Shown: positions 33,015 to 42,412, counted from the first letter of the stretch. The stretch is DNA of 64,000 nt from an uncultured Chromatiaceae bacterium (GCA_937978655.1 CALJUX010000082.1:1-64000); one strand, 5' to 3'. Program-made: numbers and translations. The notes: generated from the sequence alone by a model not told the origin.

Positions 33015-35819
33015 TTATGCCAGTGTTAACGCAGCGTTGACCAAAGCCTGTTGCTGCTTGTTGTGCACTGACAGGTAGCCAACTGCCGGGGACGATGACG
33101 CCTCACGACCGGCATAAGTCAGCTTGGCACCGGCCGGAATGGCGGCCCAGAAGTTATGCTGACTGCAATACCAGGCGCCCTGATTTTGTGGTTCTTCCTG
33201 ACACCAGACAAAATCTTTCACGTGTTGGTACTGGGCAAGAACTGCGGCCATTTCGTCCTGCGGGAACGGATACAGCTGCTCCACACGCACGATGGCAATA
33301 GATTTAATATCGCGTTTGCGGCGCTCTTCCAGCAGGTCGTAATAAACCTTGCCGCTACAGAACACCACGCGGCTGACTTCAGCCGGGTTCAGCGCATCGA
33401 CTTCGCCGATGACGTTTTGGAACTGACCGGATGCCAGCTCTTCCAGCGTTGAAGTCGCCAGCGGATGACGCAGTAAAGATTTCGGCGACATCACAATCAG
33501 CGGACGACGTATCGGACGCACCATTTGCCGGCGGATCATCGCATAAACCTGCGCCGGCGTGGTGGGTACTACCACTTGCATGTTGTGGTCAGCACACAGT
33601 TGCAGAAAACGCTCCAGACGGGCTGAAGAGTGTTCCGGGCCCTGACCTTCGTAACCATGTGGTAATAACAGCGTCAGACCACAGAGACGGCCCCACTTCT
33701 GCTCACCTGAACTTAAGAACTGGTCGATGACGACTTGAGCGCCGTTGGCGAAGTCGCCGAACTGACCTTCCCAAATCACTAAGGCGCGTGGTTCTGTGGT
33801 GGCATAACCATATTCAAACGCCAGCACCGCTTCTTCTGATAAAGCAGAGTCATACACCTGGAATGGACCTTGATTCGGGCCCATGTTTTCCAGCGGTGTA
33901 TAAGTCGATGCGTCGTTTTGGTTGTGCAATACCGCGTGACGGTGGAAGAAAGTACCGCGGCCAGAATCCTGACCAACGATACGAATGCGGGAGCCGCCGC
34001 CAACAATAGAGGCGTACGCCAGAATTTCAGCAAAGCCCCAGTCGATTTTCTTCTCGCCTTTGAGCATCAGCGCGCGGTCTTCGTAGACCTTACCAACCTG
34101 ACGTTGCAGTGTGTGTTCAGCCGGCACTTTGATGGCTTGTTCGCCCATCGCAACCAAATCAGCGACAGACATTGACGCATCATAAGTCGTGCTCCAGTCG
34201 TGGCCGATATATGGCGTCCAGTCGACTGCAGCTTCGGCCATCTGGCGCCACTCTTCAACCACACATTCGCCTTTATCCAGCGCGTTGCGGTAACCATCAA
34301 TCAACGCCTGAACTTCTTCAGCGCTGAACTGACCGGCTTTGATCAGCTTGTCGGCGTACAGTTCACGTGGCGTCGGGTGCTTTTTGATTTTCTGGTACAT
34401 CAGCGGCTGCGTTGCATTCGGCTCGTCCGCTTCGTTGTGACCGTTACGACGGTAACACACCAGGTCAATCACCACGTCCCGTTTAAAGGTGTTGCGGTAA
34501 TCCACTGCCAGCTGTGCCACAAAGACGACTGCTTCAGGGTCATCGCCATTGACGTGGAAAATCGGCGCCTGCACCATTTTCGCGATGTCAGTACAGTATT
34601 CGGTAGAACGGGTGTCTTCCGGGTTCGACGTGGTGAAGCCAACCTGGTTGTTGATCACCAGACGGATAGAACCGCCGACTTTAAAGGCACGGGTCTGGGA
34701 GATATTAAAGGTTTCAGCGACGACGCCCTGGCCGGCAAAAGCCGAGTCACCATGGATAGTGATTGGCAGCGCCAGCGAGCCATCGGTACAACCACGACGG
34801 TCCAAACGGGCGCGCACTGAGCCCATCACCACCGGGTTGACGATTTCCAGATGCGATGGGTTAAACGCCAGCGCTAAGTGAACGTCACCGCCTTTAGTAG
34901 CAAAGTCTGACGAGAAACCCATATGGTATTTCACGTCACCGGCACCAACGACTTCATATTTACCGGCAAATTCATCAAACAGTTTGCTCGGGTTTTTACC
35001 TAAAACGTTCACCAGTGTATTCAGACGACCGCGGTGCGCCATACCAATCACGCAGTCTTTAGCGCCTTGCTCACCGGCACGATGGATCATCGCCTTCAGC
35101 ATTGGCACCATAGCGTCGCCGCCTTCCAGACCAAAGCGTTTGGCACCTGGGAATTTGGCAGATAAATAACGCTCAAGGCCATCGGCTGCGACCAGGCCTT
35201 TTAAAATCTGCGCTTTGGTGGCTTTGTCATAATTCGGTGTCGAACGCACGCCTTCGAGGCGCTGCTGGATCCAGCGTTTTTCATCGGTCGACACAATGTG
35301 CATATATTCAGCACCGATAGAACCACAATAAGTAGTCTCCAGCGCCTGCACTAAATCACCAAGTTTCATTTGCTCACTGCCGGCCACAAAAGAGCCGACA
35401 TTAAACTCAGTGTCAAAATCTGCCTGACTTAAGTCATGGAAAGATAATTCGAGATCACGAACCCGTGGTCTTTTCCACAGTTCGAGCGGGTCAAGTTTCG
35501 CATGTTGATGGCCGCGGAAACGGTACGCGTTAATCAGCTGCAGCACTTTCACCTGACGGCTGTCACCACTGCCCTGAACGGCAACGACTTCGCGATGTTT
35601 GTTTTTGGCAAGCTCAGCGAACTGCTGGCGGATATCAGAGTGACGGGATTCCAGATCGACGCCGTCGATTTTTGGCAACTTCGCGAAAAACTCACGCCAT
35701 TCGTCACCAACACTGGTCGGTTCAGCTAAGTAGGATTCATAGAGCTCATCTACGTAGGCCATGTTGCCACCGCCAAGATGAGAAGACTCTAACCACGCCT
35801 TCATTACACCTTCGTGCAT
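33015..35819 (-). CDS. sucA: 2-Oxoglutarate dehydrogenase E1
   Basis: SucA decarboxylates 2-oxoglutarate using thiamine diphosphate and transfers the succinyl group to SucB lipoate. At 934 residues it is full length. The N-terminus MKAWLESSHLGGGN aligns with the E. coli start MQNSALKAWLDSS, supporting the ATG at 35819, which has AAGGGA upstream. Active-site regions include CVIGMAHRGRLNTL, HGDSAFAGQG and the TPP-binding HVNGDDPEAV. A hairpin separates it from sdhB, so sucABCD probably also has its own promoter. Confidence 0.98.
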   Translation of the reverse strand: MHEGVMKAWLESSHLGGGNMAYVDELYESYLAEPTSVGDEWREFFAKLPKIDGVDLESRHSDIRQQFAELAKNKHREVVAVQGSGDSRQVKVLQLINAYRFRGHQHAKLDPLELWKRPRVRDLELSFHDLSQADFDTEFNVGSFVAGSEQMKLGDLVQALETTYCGSIGAEYMHIVSTDEKRWIQQRLEGVRSTPNYDKATKAQILKGLVAADGLERYLSAKFPGAKRFGLEGGDAMVPMLKAMIHRAGEQGAKDCVIGMAHRGRLNTLVNVLGKNPSKLFDEFAGKYEVVGAGDVKYHMGFSSDFATKGGDVHLALAFNPSHLEIVNPVVMGSVRARLDRRGCTDGSLALPITIHGDSAFAGQGVVAETFNISQTRAFKVGGSIRLVINNQVGFTTSNPEDTRSTEYCTDIAKMVQAPIFHVNGDDPEAVVFVAQLAVDYRNTFKRDVVIDLVCYRRNGHNEADEPNATQPLMYQKIKKHPTPRELYADKLIKAGQFSAEEVQALIDGYRNALDKGECVVEEWRQMAEAAVDWTPYIGHDWSTTYDASMSVADLVAMGEQAIKVPAEHTLQRQVGKVYEDRALMLKGEKKIDWGFAEILAYASIVGGGSRIRIVGQDSGRGTFFHRHAVLHNQNDASTYTPLENMGPNQGPFQVYDSALSEEAVLAFEYGYATTEPRALVIWEGQFGDFANGAQVVIDQFLSSGEQKWGRLCGLTLLLPHGYEGQGPEHSSARLERFLQLCADHNMQVVVPTTPAQVYAMIRRQMVRPIRRPLIVMSPKSLLRHPLATSTLEELASGQFQNVIGEVDALNPAEVSRVVFCSGKVYYDLLEERRKRDIKSIAIVRVEQLYPFPQDEMAAVLAQYQHVKDFVWCQEEPQNQGAWYCSQHNFWAAIPAGAKLTYAGREASSSPAVGYLSVHNKQQQALVNAALTLA

Positions 35820-35944
35820 TTACGTTCCCTTATCTCGAAGCACCTGGAAAAAGTAGCAAAAAAATAATCAGGTTACAGGCTTTATGACTATTTTTTCCTG
35901 GGCACAGCCAGTCGCCAAAGCGGGCTGTATTTTATACTCACAGA

Positions 35945-35966
35945 AACAGCCCGCAAGCGGGCTGTT
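35945..35966 (-). terminator. Hairpin between sdhB and sucA
   Basis: AACAGCCCG and CGGGCTGTT pair perfectly around CAAG, about 70 bases past the sdhB stop. On the minus strand TTTCTGTG follows, a partial U tract. A TATAAAAT-like -10 for sucA lies just beyond, which suggests sdhCDAB ends and sucABCD restarts here, with some read-through. Confidence 0.6.
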
Positions 35967-36035
35967 CGTATATTTTCTGCTTTTCCGCCAATTTGCTGAA
36001 AAAATATGCCAAAGCGCCGGATAACAGACGGGCGC

Positions 36036-36755
36036 TTACAGCGCCCGGTTTAACAGCATAGACTTGATCTGACCAATAGCTTTGGTCGGGTTCAGGCCTT
36101 TCGGACAAACGTTGACACAGTTCATGATACCGTGGCAGCGGAATACGCTGAATGCATCGTCCAGGTCGTTCAGACGTTGCTCAGTCGCGGTATCACGGCT
36201 GTCTGCCAGGAAACGGTACGCGTGCAACAAACCGGCCGGGCCGATGAACTTGTCCGGATTCCACCAGAACGACGGGCATGACGTCGAGCAACAGGCACAC
36301 AAAATACATTCGTACAAACCGTCCAGCTTTTCACGTTGTTCTGGCGATTGCAGGTATTCACCAGCCGGCGGCAGATCGTCGTTAATCAGGTACGGTTTGA
36401 CTTTTTCGTACTGGGTGTAGAACTGTGACATATCAACAACCAGATCGCGCACGACTGGGAGACCTGGCAGTGGGCGGATCACCAATTTGCCACCTTTGCC
36501 ATTGCCCAGTGCCGACAACGGCGTGATACATGCCAGACCGTTTTTACCATTCATGTTCAGACCGTCTGAGCCACAAACACCTTCGCGGCAGCTGCGACGG
36601 AAAGATAAGGTTGGGTCTTGCTCTTTTAATTTCAACAGCGCGTCCAACACCATCATGTCGCGGCCTTCCGGATTGTCCAGAACATAGTCCTGCATCCGTG
36701 GCGCGGTATCGACGTCCGGGTTGTAGCGGTAGATAGAGAATACTAACTTATTCAT
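36036..36755 (-). CDS. sdhB: Succinate dehydrogenase iron-sulfur subunit
   Basis: SdhB carries electrons from SdhA to quinone. The 239-residue protein has the plant-type 2Fe-2S site at Cys56, Cys61, Asp64 and Cys76 (CREGVCGSDG), with Asp in place of one cysteine as in E. coli. The 4Fe-4S motif is CILCACCSTSCP and the 3Fe-4S motif is CHGIMNCVNVCPKGL. It follows sdhA after 12 bases and is the last gene of sdhCDAB. Confidence 0.98.
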   Translation of the reverse strand: MNKLVFSIYRYNPDVDTAPRMQDYVLDNPEGRDMMVLDALLKLKEQDPTLSFRRSCREGVCGSDGLNMNGKNGLACITPLSALGNGKGGKLVIRPLPGLPVVRDLVVDMSQFYTQYEKVKPYLINDDLPPAGEYLQSPEQREKLDGLYECILCACCSTSCPSFWWNPDKFIGPAGLLHAYRFLADSRDTATEQRLNDLDDAFSVFRCHGIMNCVNVCPKGLNPTKAIGQIKSMLLNRAL

Positions 36756-36767
36756 TCTGTATCCCTC

Positions 36768-38540
36768 TTAGTAAGTACGGGCTTTAGGAGGGAAAGCCGG
36801 ACGGAATTTAGTTTCCATATTCACTTTCCGCTTAAACATAGACTCAGTGTCCGGCGAGTAGACGCTGTGGCATAACCAGTTTTCGTCATCACGGTCCGGG
36901 AAGTCAAAGCGAGCGTGTGCACCACGGCTCTCAGTTCTGTAGTTAGCAGCAACTGCAGTTGAGAATGCGGTTTCCATCAGGTTGTCCAGTTCCAGACACT
37001 CGATACGCTGGGTGTTGAACTCAGCGCTCTTGTCGTCCAGACGGGCATACTTCAGCCGCTCACGGATCACTTTTAACTGTTCTAAGCCTTCAGCCATCGC
37101 CGCACCTTCACGGAATACCGAGAAGTTCAGCTGCATGCATTGCTGCAGGTCTTTTTTGATTTGCACCGGATCTTCACCCTGGCCTGGTTTCGAGCTTTCC
37201 CACCGGTTAAAACGGGATAACGATGCTTCCAGATCAGAATCAGACGCCTGGCGATACTCAGCAGTCGCAGCCAGGGCTTCGCCCAGGTGCAGGCCGGTTG
37301 CGCGACCGAATACGACTAAGTCTAACAATGAGTTACCGCCTAAGCGGTTCGCGCCGTGTACAGACACACAGGCAATTTCACCACAGGCAAATAAGCCTGG
37401 GATCACTTCAGCACCACCGTCAGCGGTTGGGCGTAACGCCTGACCGTGGACGTTGGTCGGTACGCCACCCATCATATAGTGACAGGTTGGAATAACCGGA
37501 ATTGGCTCTTTCACCGGGTCAACGTGCGCGAAAGTGCGCGACAGTTCACAGATACCTGGTAAACGGCTTTCCAGCACTTCTTCACCCAGGTGGTCCAGTT
37601 TCAGCTTGATGTGCGGGCCCCATGGACCATCACAGCCACGGCCTTCACGAATTTCCGTCATCATTGAACGGGCAACGACGTCACGGCCAGCTAAGTCTTT
37701 AGCGTTTGGTGCATAACGTTCCATGAAACGTTCACCGTCTTTGTTCAGCAGGTAACCGCCTTCACCACGACAGCCTTCTGTAACCAGTACACCGGCACCG
37801 GCGATACCGGTTGGGTGGAACTGCCACATTTCCATGTCCTGCATCGGCACACCGGCACGCAGCGCCATACCAACACCGTCACCAGTGTTGATGTGTGCGT
37901 TGGTAGTCGATGCGAAGATACGACCGGCACCACCAGTGGCTAATACCACAGCGCGGGATTTGAAGTACACCACTTCACCGCTTTCGATATCAATGGCAGT
38001 ACAACCTACCACTGCACCGTCCTGGTTTTTCACCAGATCCAGCGCATACCACTCAGAAAATACCTGAGTTTTGTTTTTGACGTTTTGCTGATACAGCAGG
38101 TGCAATAAGGCGTGACCGGTACGGTCCGCTGCAGCTGCAGTACGGGCGGCCTGTTCGCCGCCGAAATTCTTCGACTGACCACCAAATGGACGCTGATAAA
38201 CCCGGCCATTCTCAAAACGGGAGAATGGTAAACCCATGTTTTCCAGTTCTGTAATGGCTTCAGGGCCGGTTTTACACATATATTCAATGGCGTCCTGGTC
38301 ACCGATATAATCGGAACCTTTAACGGTATCAAACATATGCCATTCCCAGTTGTCCGGGTGTGAGTTCCCCAGCGCCACTGTGATACCACCCTGAGCGGAC
38401 ACTGTGTGCGAACGGGTTGGGAATACTTTGGATAATAAAGCACAGGTCAGGCCTGATTCGGTGATTTGCAGGGCGGCGCGCATACCGGCACCACCAGCGC
38501 CGATCACGACGGCATCAAATTCGCGAACTGGAATATTCAA
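36768..38540 (-). CDS. sdhA: Succinate dehydrogenase flavoprotein subunit
   Basis: SdhA oxidises succinate to fumarate. The 590-residue protein has the FAD-binding GAGGAGMRAAL at its N-terminus, the histidine that holds FAD covalently (His45 in TRSHTVSAQGG), the substrate motif with HPTGIAGAGVLVTEG, and the active-site arginine region around HGANRLGGNSLLDLVVFGR. It begins immediately after the sdhD stop, and sdhB follows. Membrane anchoring depends on SdhC and SdhD upstream. Confidence 0.98.
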   Translation of the reverse strand: MNIPVREFDAVVIGAGGAGMRAALQITESGLTCALLSKVFPTRSHTVSAQGGITVALGNSHPDNWEWHMFDTVKGSDYIGDQDAIEYMCKTGPEAITELENMGLPFSRFENGRVYQRPFGGQSKNFGGEQAARTAAAADRTGHALLHLLYQQNVKNKTQVFSEWYALDLVKNQDGAVVGCTAIDIESGEVVYFKSRAVVLATGGAGRIFASTTNAHINTGDGVGMALRAGVPMQDMEMWQFHPTGIAGAGVLVTEGCRGEGGYLLNKDGERFMERYAPNAKDLAGRDVVARSMMTEIREGRGCDGPWGPHIKLKLDHLGEEVLESRLPGICELSRTFAHVDPVKEPIPVIPTCHYMMGGVPTNVHGQALRPTADGGAEVIPGLFACGEIACVSVHGANRLGGNSLLDLVVFGRATGLHLGEALAATAEYRQASDSDLEASLSRFNRWESSKPGQGEDPVQIKKDLQQCMQLNFSVFREGAAMAEGLEQLKVIRERLKYARLDDKSAEFNTQRIECLELDNLMETAFSTAVAANYRTESRGAHARFDFPDRDDENWLCHSVYSPDTESMFKRKVNMETKFRPAFPPKARTY

Positions 38541-38888
38541 TTAAGCACCCCACAGAACAAACAGGCCAACAGCCACATAACCAAATGCCAGCGTGTACAG
38601 GAAGAATTGCAGAATGGCACGCAGACGAGCACATTTGACATAGTCAGTCAGCACCTGCCAAAGACCAATTTTGGTGTGAACTGCAATACAGACCAGTGCC
38701 AATAAGGTAAAGGCTTTGACTAACAGATTAGAAAACAATGCTTTCCAATTGTCATAGGTGACTTCTGGCGTGACCAGAAAGAAACCGAGGATAAACAGGG
38801 TATATAACGTCAGAATAATTGCGGTGGCGCGCAGCGACACATAATCCTGCACACCGTCACGTTTTAAAGATGCTTGATTCAGAACCAT
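38541..38888 (-). CDS. sdhD: Succinate dehydrogenase membrane anchor subunit
   Basis: The 115-residue protein, the same length as E. coli SdhD, has three membrane helices and the heme-ligand region VHTKIGLWQVLTDYV. Together with SdhC it binds heme b and ubiquinone and anchors SdhAB. ATG 38888 gives the typical start MVLNQASLKRDGVQDYV and overlaps the end of sdhC by 10 bases. An in-frame extension to 38924 is rejected because it runs through sdhC. Confidence 0.95.
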   Translation of the reverse strand: MVLNQASLKRDGVQDYVSLRATAIILTLYTLFILGFFLVTPEVTYDNWKALFSNLLVKAFTLLALVCIAVHTKIGLWQVLTDYVKCARLRAILQFFLYTLAFGYVAVGLFVLWGA

Positions 38889-39256
38889 AACCAGACTCCA
38901 GCTAATACTGCAACAACCAGCCACAGGCCAATGGCCGCTTTGGCGCTGGCGTTACCAGACTCTAATTCTTCCCAGTGGCCCATATCCATGATCAGGTGGC
39001 GAATGCCCCCAATGATATGGTACGACAACACCGTCAGTGTGCCCCAGGCAATGAATTTGGCGATGAACGAAGTCATCACGTCTTTCACAGAGGCAAAACC
39101 TTCAGGTGAAGATAAAGAGACAGCCCAGGCCCAGATCACGAACACTAAAGCGAAGAACATGGCAACGCCGGTGACACGATGCAGGATGGAGGCTTTCGCC
39201 GCAGGAGGCATGGATATAGTGGTTAGATCGAGATTTACAGGTCTTTGCTTTTTCAC
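38879..39256 (-). CDS. sdhC: Succinate dehydrogenase cytochrome b556 subunit
   Basis: The 125-residue product has three membrane helices, the signature KKQRPVNLDLTTI, SILHRVTGV and the heme histidine in LSYHIIGGIRHL. I chose the GTG at 39256 because it puts the conserved KKQRPVNLDL at the extreme N-terminus as in relatives. An ATG at 39298 would add 14 residues and has no clear ribosome site. It is the first gene of sdhCDAB and is divergent from gltA across a 368-bp control region. Confidence 0.93.
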   Translation of the reverse strand: MKKQRPVNLDLTTISMPPAAKASILHRVTGVAMFFALVFVIWAWAVSLSSPEGFASVKDVMTSFIAKFIAWGTLTVLSYHIIGGIRHLIMDMGHWEELESGNASAKAAIGLWLVVAVLAGVWLWF

Positions 39257-39408
39257 AGTTTCTTGCCCATGAATGCCCTTTGCGGGCTTTGTTGTCATTA
39301 TCGTTGCTGCATAAACAGTCAACACCCAACGGATATACAGGCCACAGCGCAAAGTGGTTCAGCCTGTTATTTATCTATCTATCGGTGAACTGATTTCGAA
39401 CCCGCGAC

Positions 39409-39437
39409 AGTATATATTTCGCAACCCCGGATTACAA
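39409..39437 (-). promoter_or_regulatory. sdhCDAB promoter
   Basis: On the minus strand TTGTAA (plus 39432-39437) and TATACT (39409-39414) are separated by exactly 17 bp, a good sigma-70 promoter. The transcript would have a leader of about 145 bases before the GTG start of sdhC. Confidence 0.55.
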
Positions 39438-39505
39438 TTTATGTTTATTTTTACTGAAGAAATTCTGCGGGGATTACATTAACGATTCGCACTGCGAACA
39501 CAATA

Positions 39506-39517
39506 CGACTAGAGTCG
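39506..39517 (+). promoter_or_regulatory. CrbR-type dyad upstream of gltA
   Basis: CGAC-TAGA-GTCG is a perfect dyad matching the acs and symporter sites, with G in place of A at one spacer base. Its centre is about 113 bp before the gltA ATG. It would tie citrate synthase to acetate control; this is inference from sequence match. Confidence 0.4.
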
Positions 39518-39546
39518 AATACTTATTAACCTCCATCGCATTAAAA

Positions 39547-39577
39547 TTGACTTTGGTGCCCTGATTACGGGTAGAAT
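39547..39577 (+). promoter_or_regulatory. gltA promoter
   Basis: TTGACT (39547-39552) and TAGAAT (39572-39577) each match the sigma-70 consensus at five of six positions, with a long 19-bp spacer that would suit an activated promoter. The predicted start is about 40 bases before the ATG. Confidence 0.5.
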
Positions 39578-39624
39578 AAGAATTCGCAGCAGATTTAAAC
39601 CAATAACAACACAGGAGAAATCCA

Positions 39625-40914
39625 ATGGCCGATAAAAAAGCTGTCGTGCACATCGAAGGTCTGGCGCCGTTTGAGTTGCCTATCTACGCCGGCACCGCGG
39701 GTACTGATGTGATCGATGTGCGTGCTTTGGGTCAACAAGGTTATTTCACATTTGACCCCGGTTTTATGTCGACAGGCTCTTGTGAATCAAAAATCACTTA
39801 TATCGACGGCGACAACGGCGTGTTACTGCACCGCGGCTATCCGATTGAACAGCTGGCCGTTGAATCTGATTACTTAGAAACCTGTTACCTGTTACTGGAA
39901 GGCGAGCTGCCTTCAGCCGAGCAATACAATCATTTCCGTCATGTCATCACGCGTCACACCATGGTGCATGAGAAGCTGGCGTCATTCTTCCAGGGGTTCC
40001 GTGTCGACGCGCACCCGATGGCGATGCTGTGTGGCGTGGTTGGCGCGATGTCGTCGTTCTACCACTCAGATCTGAATGTGAATGACCCGGAGCAGCGCAA
40101 ACGCTCTGCTCACCGTCTGATAGCCAAGCTGCCGACCATCGCAGCTATGGCCTACAAATACACCATCGGCCAGCCGTTCGTTTACCCGCGTAACGAACTG
40201 AGCTACGCCGAAAACTTCCTGCATATGATGTTCTCAGTGCCGGCCGAAGAATACAAAGTGAGCCCAATCGTCGCCAAAGCGATGGACCGCATTTTTATGC
40301 TGCACGCGGACCACGAGCAAAACGCTTCGACTTCAACAGTCCGTCTGGCTGGTTCTTCAGGCGCCAACCCTTATGCCTGTATCGCGGCCGGTATCGCATC
40401 CTTGTGGGGCCCGGCACACGGTGGCGCCAACGAAGCTTGTCTGGTGATGCTGCAGGAAATTGGTTCCGTTGAACGTATTCCTGAATTTGTCGCTCGCGCG
40501 AAAGACAAAAATGACTCTTTCCGCCTGATGGGCTTTGGCCATCGCGTCTATAAAAACTTTGACCCACGCGCCAAAGTGATGCGTGACACTTGCCATGAAG
40601 TGTTAAAAGAGCTGAACATCAAAGACCCATTGTTGGATGTTGCGATGGAACTGGAGCGTATCGCGCTGTCAGATCCGTACTTCATCGAGAAGAAGCTGTA
40701 CCCGAACGTCGATTTCTATTCAGGTATTATCCTCAAAGCCATCGGCATTCCGACCAGCATGTTCACGGTGATTTTCGCCATGTCACGCACAGTCGGCTGG
40801 ATCTCACACTGGGACGAAATGCTGTCCGACAAAGGTCACAAAATCGGTCGTCCGCGTCAGCTGTATACCGGTTACACGAAGCGTGATTACGTCAGTAAAT
40901 CAACTCGTAGTTAA
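39625..40914 (+). CDS. gltA: Citrate synthase, type II
   Basis: GltA condenses acetyl-CoA with oxaloacetate, the entry step of the TCA cycle. The 429-residue length is that of hexameric, NADH-sensitive enzymes of Gram-negative bacteria. The catalytic histidines lie in LHADHEQNASTSTVR and GFGHRVYKNFDPRA, and the catalytic aspartate in NVDFYSGIILKA. AGGAG precedes the ATG. It is divergent from sdhCDAB and ends at a long U-tract terminator. A CrbR-like dyad lies upstream. Confidence 0.98.
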   Translation: MADKKAVVHIEGLAPFELPIYAGTAGTDVIDVRALGQQGYFTFDPGFMSTGSCESKITYIDGDNGVLLHRGYPIEQLAVESDYLETCYLLLEGELPSAEQYNHFRHVITRHTMVHEKLASFFQGFRVDAHPMAMLCGVVGAMSSFYHSDLNVNDPEQRKRSAHRLIAKLPTIAAMAYKYTIGQPFVYPRNELSYAENFLHMMFSVPAEEYKVSPIVAKAMDRIFMLHADHEQNASTSTVRLAGSSGANPYACIAAGIASLWGPAHGGANEACLVMLQEIGSVERIPEFVARAKDKNDSFRLMGFGHRVYKNFDPRAKVMRDTCHEVLKELNIKDPLLDVAMELERIALSDPYFIEKKLYPNVDFYSGIILKAIGIPTSMFTVIFAMSRTVGWISHWDEMLSDKGHKIGRPRQLYTGYTKRDYVSKSTRS

Positions 40915-40927
40915 GTGCACTGCGTGT

Positions 40928-40955
40928 AAAAAAAGCGCCTGAAGGCGCTTTTTTT
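40928..40955 (+). terminator. Terminator of gltA
   Basis: A seven-base A run with GCGCC pairs perfectly with GGCGC and a seven-base T run around TGAA, 13 bases past the gltA stop. It is strong on both strands. Confidence 0.92.
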
Positions 40956-41105
40956 ATGTCCATGGATGGACGGTATGCCGCAAATGCAGGACGCAATTTG
41001 TGGCGATGTCCATGGATGGACGGTATGCCGCAAATGCAGGACGCAATTTGTGGCGATGTCCATGGATGGACGGTACGCCGCAAATGCAGGACGCAATTTG
41101 TGGCG
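40956..41105. repeat. Three tandem 50-bp dyad-rich repeats
   Basis: Units at 40956-41005, 41006-41055 and 41056-41105 are identical except one base in the third (GTATGCC to GTACGCC). Each unit holds two inverted repeats: GTCCAT-GG-ATGGAC, and GCCGCAAAT paired with ATTTGTGGC (one mismatch). The array begins right after the gltA terminator. Open frames across it are the repeat read as codons and are not taken as genes. There are no unique spacers, so it is not CRISPR. Function unknown. Confidence 0.9.
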
Positions 41106-41206
41106 AGGACACTGTCAGTTCAACGTTGCCGCTGCGCTGAAAAACCGGCAAAATCGCACGCCTGCAGTGTTGAGCCTGCAACTTTTTTAACCGCATGGTG
41201 CTTCCG

Positions 41207-42412
41207 ATGTTAACTGCTGCTGATTTTCGCACTGAATTCCCGTTTTTTGCCGCTCATCCGGATTGGGTTTATCTGGATAATGCCGCCACCACCCACAAGC
41301 CGCAGGCGGTGATTGCACGCGAATTGGCGTTTTATCAGCAAGAAAACAGCAATGTGCACCGCGCTGCACACGGGTTGGCGCAACAAGCCACCAGCGCTTT
41401 TGAACAAGCGCGCACAAAAGTGCATCAATTCCTGCAGCCGGCTGCAGACAGCCAGCTGATTTGGACCTCCGGTACCACCGCAGGCCTGAACCAACTGGCA
41501 TTTGGCCTGATGGGCACTGTGCTGCAACCGGGTGATCGCATTTTATTAAGCGCGCTGGAACATCACGCCAACATAGTCCCATGGCAATTTCATTGTGAAC
41601 GTTTTGGCGTGTTTATTGATGTGGTGCCGCTGGATAGCGAACACCGGCTAGACCTCGCGGCATTTCATCAGCTGCTGCAGAACAAGCCCAAAGTCGTTAG
41701 TCTTAGCCACGTCAGTAATGGCCTCGGCCATATTCAGCCGATTGAAGCCATGGTTAGCGCGGCAAAAACCGCTGGCGCTCTGACTGTCGTTGATGGCGCG
41801 CAGGGCGTCAGTACAGGCCGGGTCAACCTCGCGTTAATCGACTGTGATTTTTATCTGTTTTCCGGCCACAAACTCTATGGCCCGACCGGCATTGGCGCTT
41901 TATACGGCAAAACTGCCGCCCTCGAATTACTTCGTCCGTTGTTATATGGCGGTGAAATGATTAAAAAAGTCAGTTTCGCCGGCACAGAACTGAATGACCT
42001 GCCATATCGCTTAGAAGCCGGCACGCCAAACATTGCCGGCGCTTTGGGCCTTGCTGCGGCAGTAGATTTTTTACAACGTTTTGATTTAGCGGCGCTGCAA
42101 CAGCATAAACAGCAGCTGCTCAGGCGTTTATATCAGGGCTGCCAGCAAATCCCCGGTCTGCAACTGTTATCGGGCCTTGAAGACAACGCCGGCATTGTTA
42201 GTCTGGTGCTGCCAGGCGAGCATCCGGCCGACCTTGCTACCCTGCTCGACCAGCAAAAAATCGCCGTGCGCGCCGGTACGCATTGCGCAATGCCGTTGTT
42301 TGCTGCACTCCGGCAAACCGGTGCGGTGCGTTTATCGCTGGCGCCTTACAACACTGAGGCTGAGGTCGATTTGGCGCTTGCAGCGCTCAGCCAAGCCGTG
42401 GAGTTATTCTGA
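41207..42412 (+). CDS. csdA: Cysteine desulfurase, CsdA type
   Basis: The 401-residue PLP enzyme takes sulfur from cysteine as a persulfide. It shows VYLDNAATTHKP near the N-terminus, the PLP lysine in FSGHKLYGPTG, and the catalytic cysteine in RAGTHCAMPLF, the type II (SufS/CsdA) arrangement. ATG 41207 matches the family N-terminus; an ATG 12 bases earlier is possible. The stop overlaps the start of the SufE-like gene, and tcdA is next, the set known as csdA-csdE-csdL in E. coli, which serves ct6A tRNA formation. Confidence 0.92.
   Translation: MLTAADFRTEFPFFAAHPDWVYLDNAATTHKPQAVIARELAFYQQENSNVHRAAHGLAQQATSAFEQARTKVHQFLQPAADSQLIWTSGTTAGLNQLAFGLMGTVLQPGDRILLSALEHHANIVPWQFHCERFGVFIDVVPLDSEHRLDLAAFHQLLQNKPKVVSLSHVSNGLGHIQPIEAMVSAAKTAGALTVVDGAQGVSTGRVNLALIDCDFYLFSGHKLYGPTGIGALYGKTAALELLRPLLYGGEMIKKVSFAGTELNDLPYRLEAGTPNIAGALGLAAAVDFLQRFDLAALQQHKQQLLRRLYQGCQQIPGLQLLSGLEDNAGIVSLVLPGEHPADLATLLDQQKIAVRAGTHCAMPLFAALRQTGAVRLSLAPYNTEAEVDLALAALSQAVELF

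Larger units (their letters stand above)
39257..39624. promoter_or_regulatory. Divergent sdhC-gltA control region
   Basis: This 368-bp gap has no credible gene. It is A/T-rich in the middle and holds a sdh promoter (39409-39437), a candidate CrbR dyad (39506-39517) and a gltA promoter (39547-39577). If sdhC starts at the upstream ATG 39298, its first 42 bases are coding. Confidence 0.7.

Noticed and set aside
35925..35966. Riboswitch upstream of sucA
   Set aside because: Only one simple hairpin and a TATAAAAT-like box are seen; it is better explained as a terminator followed by a promoter.
40956..41105. Possible CRISPR array or small proteins in the 50-bp repeats
   Set aside because: The units are contiguous without unique spacers, no cas gene is near, and the open frames simply translate the repeat.
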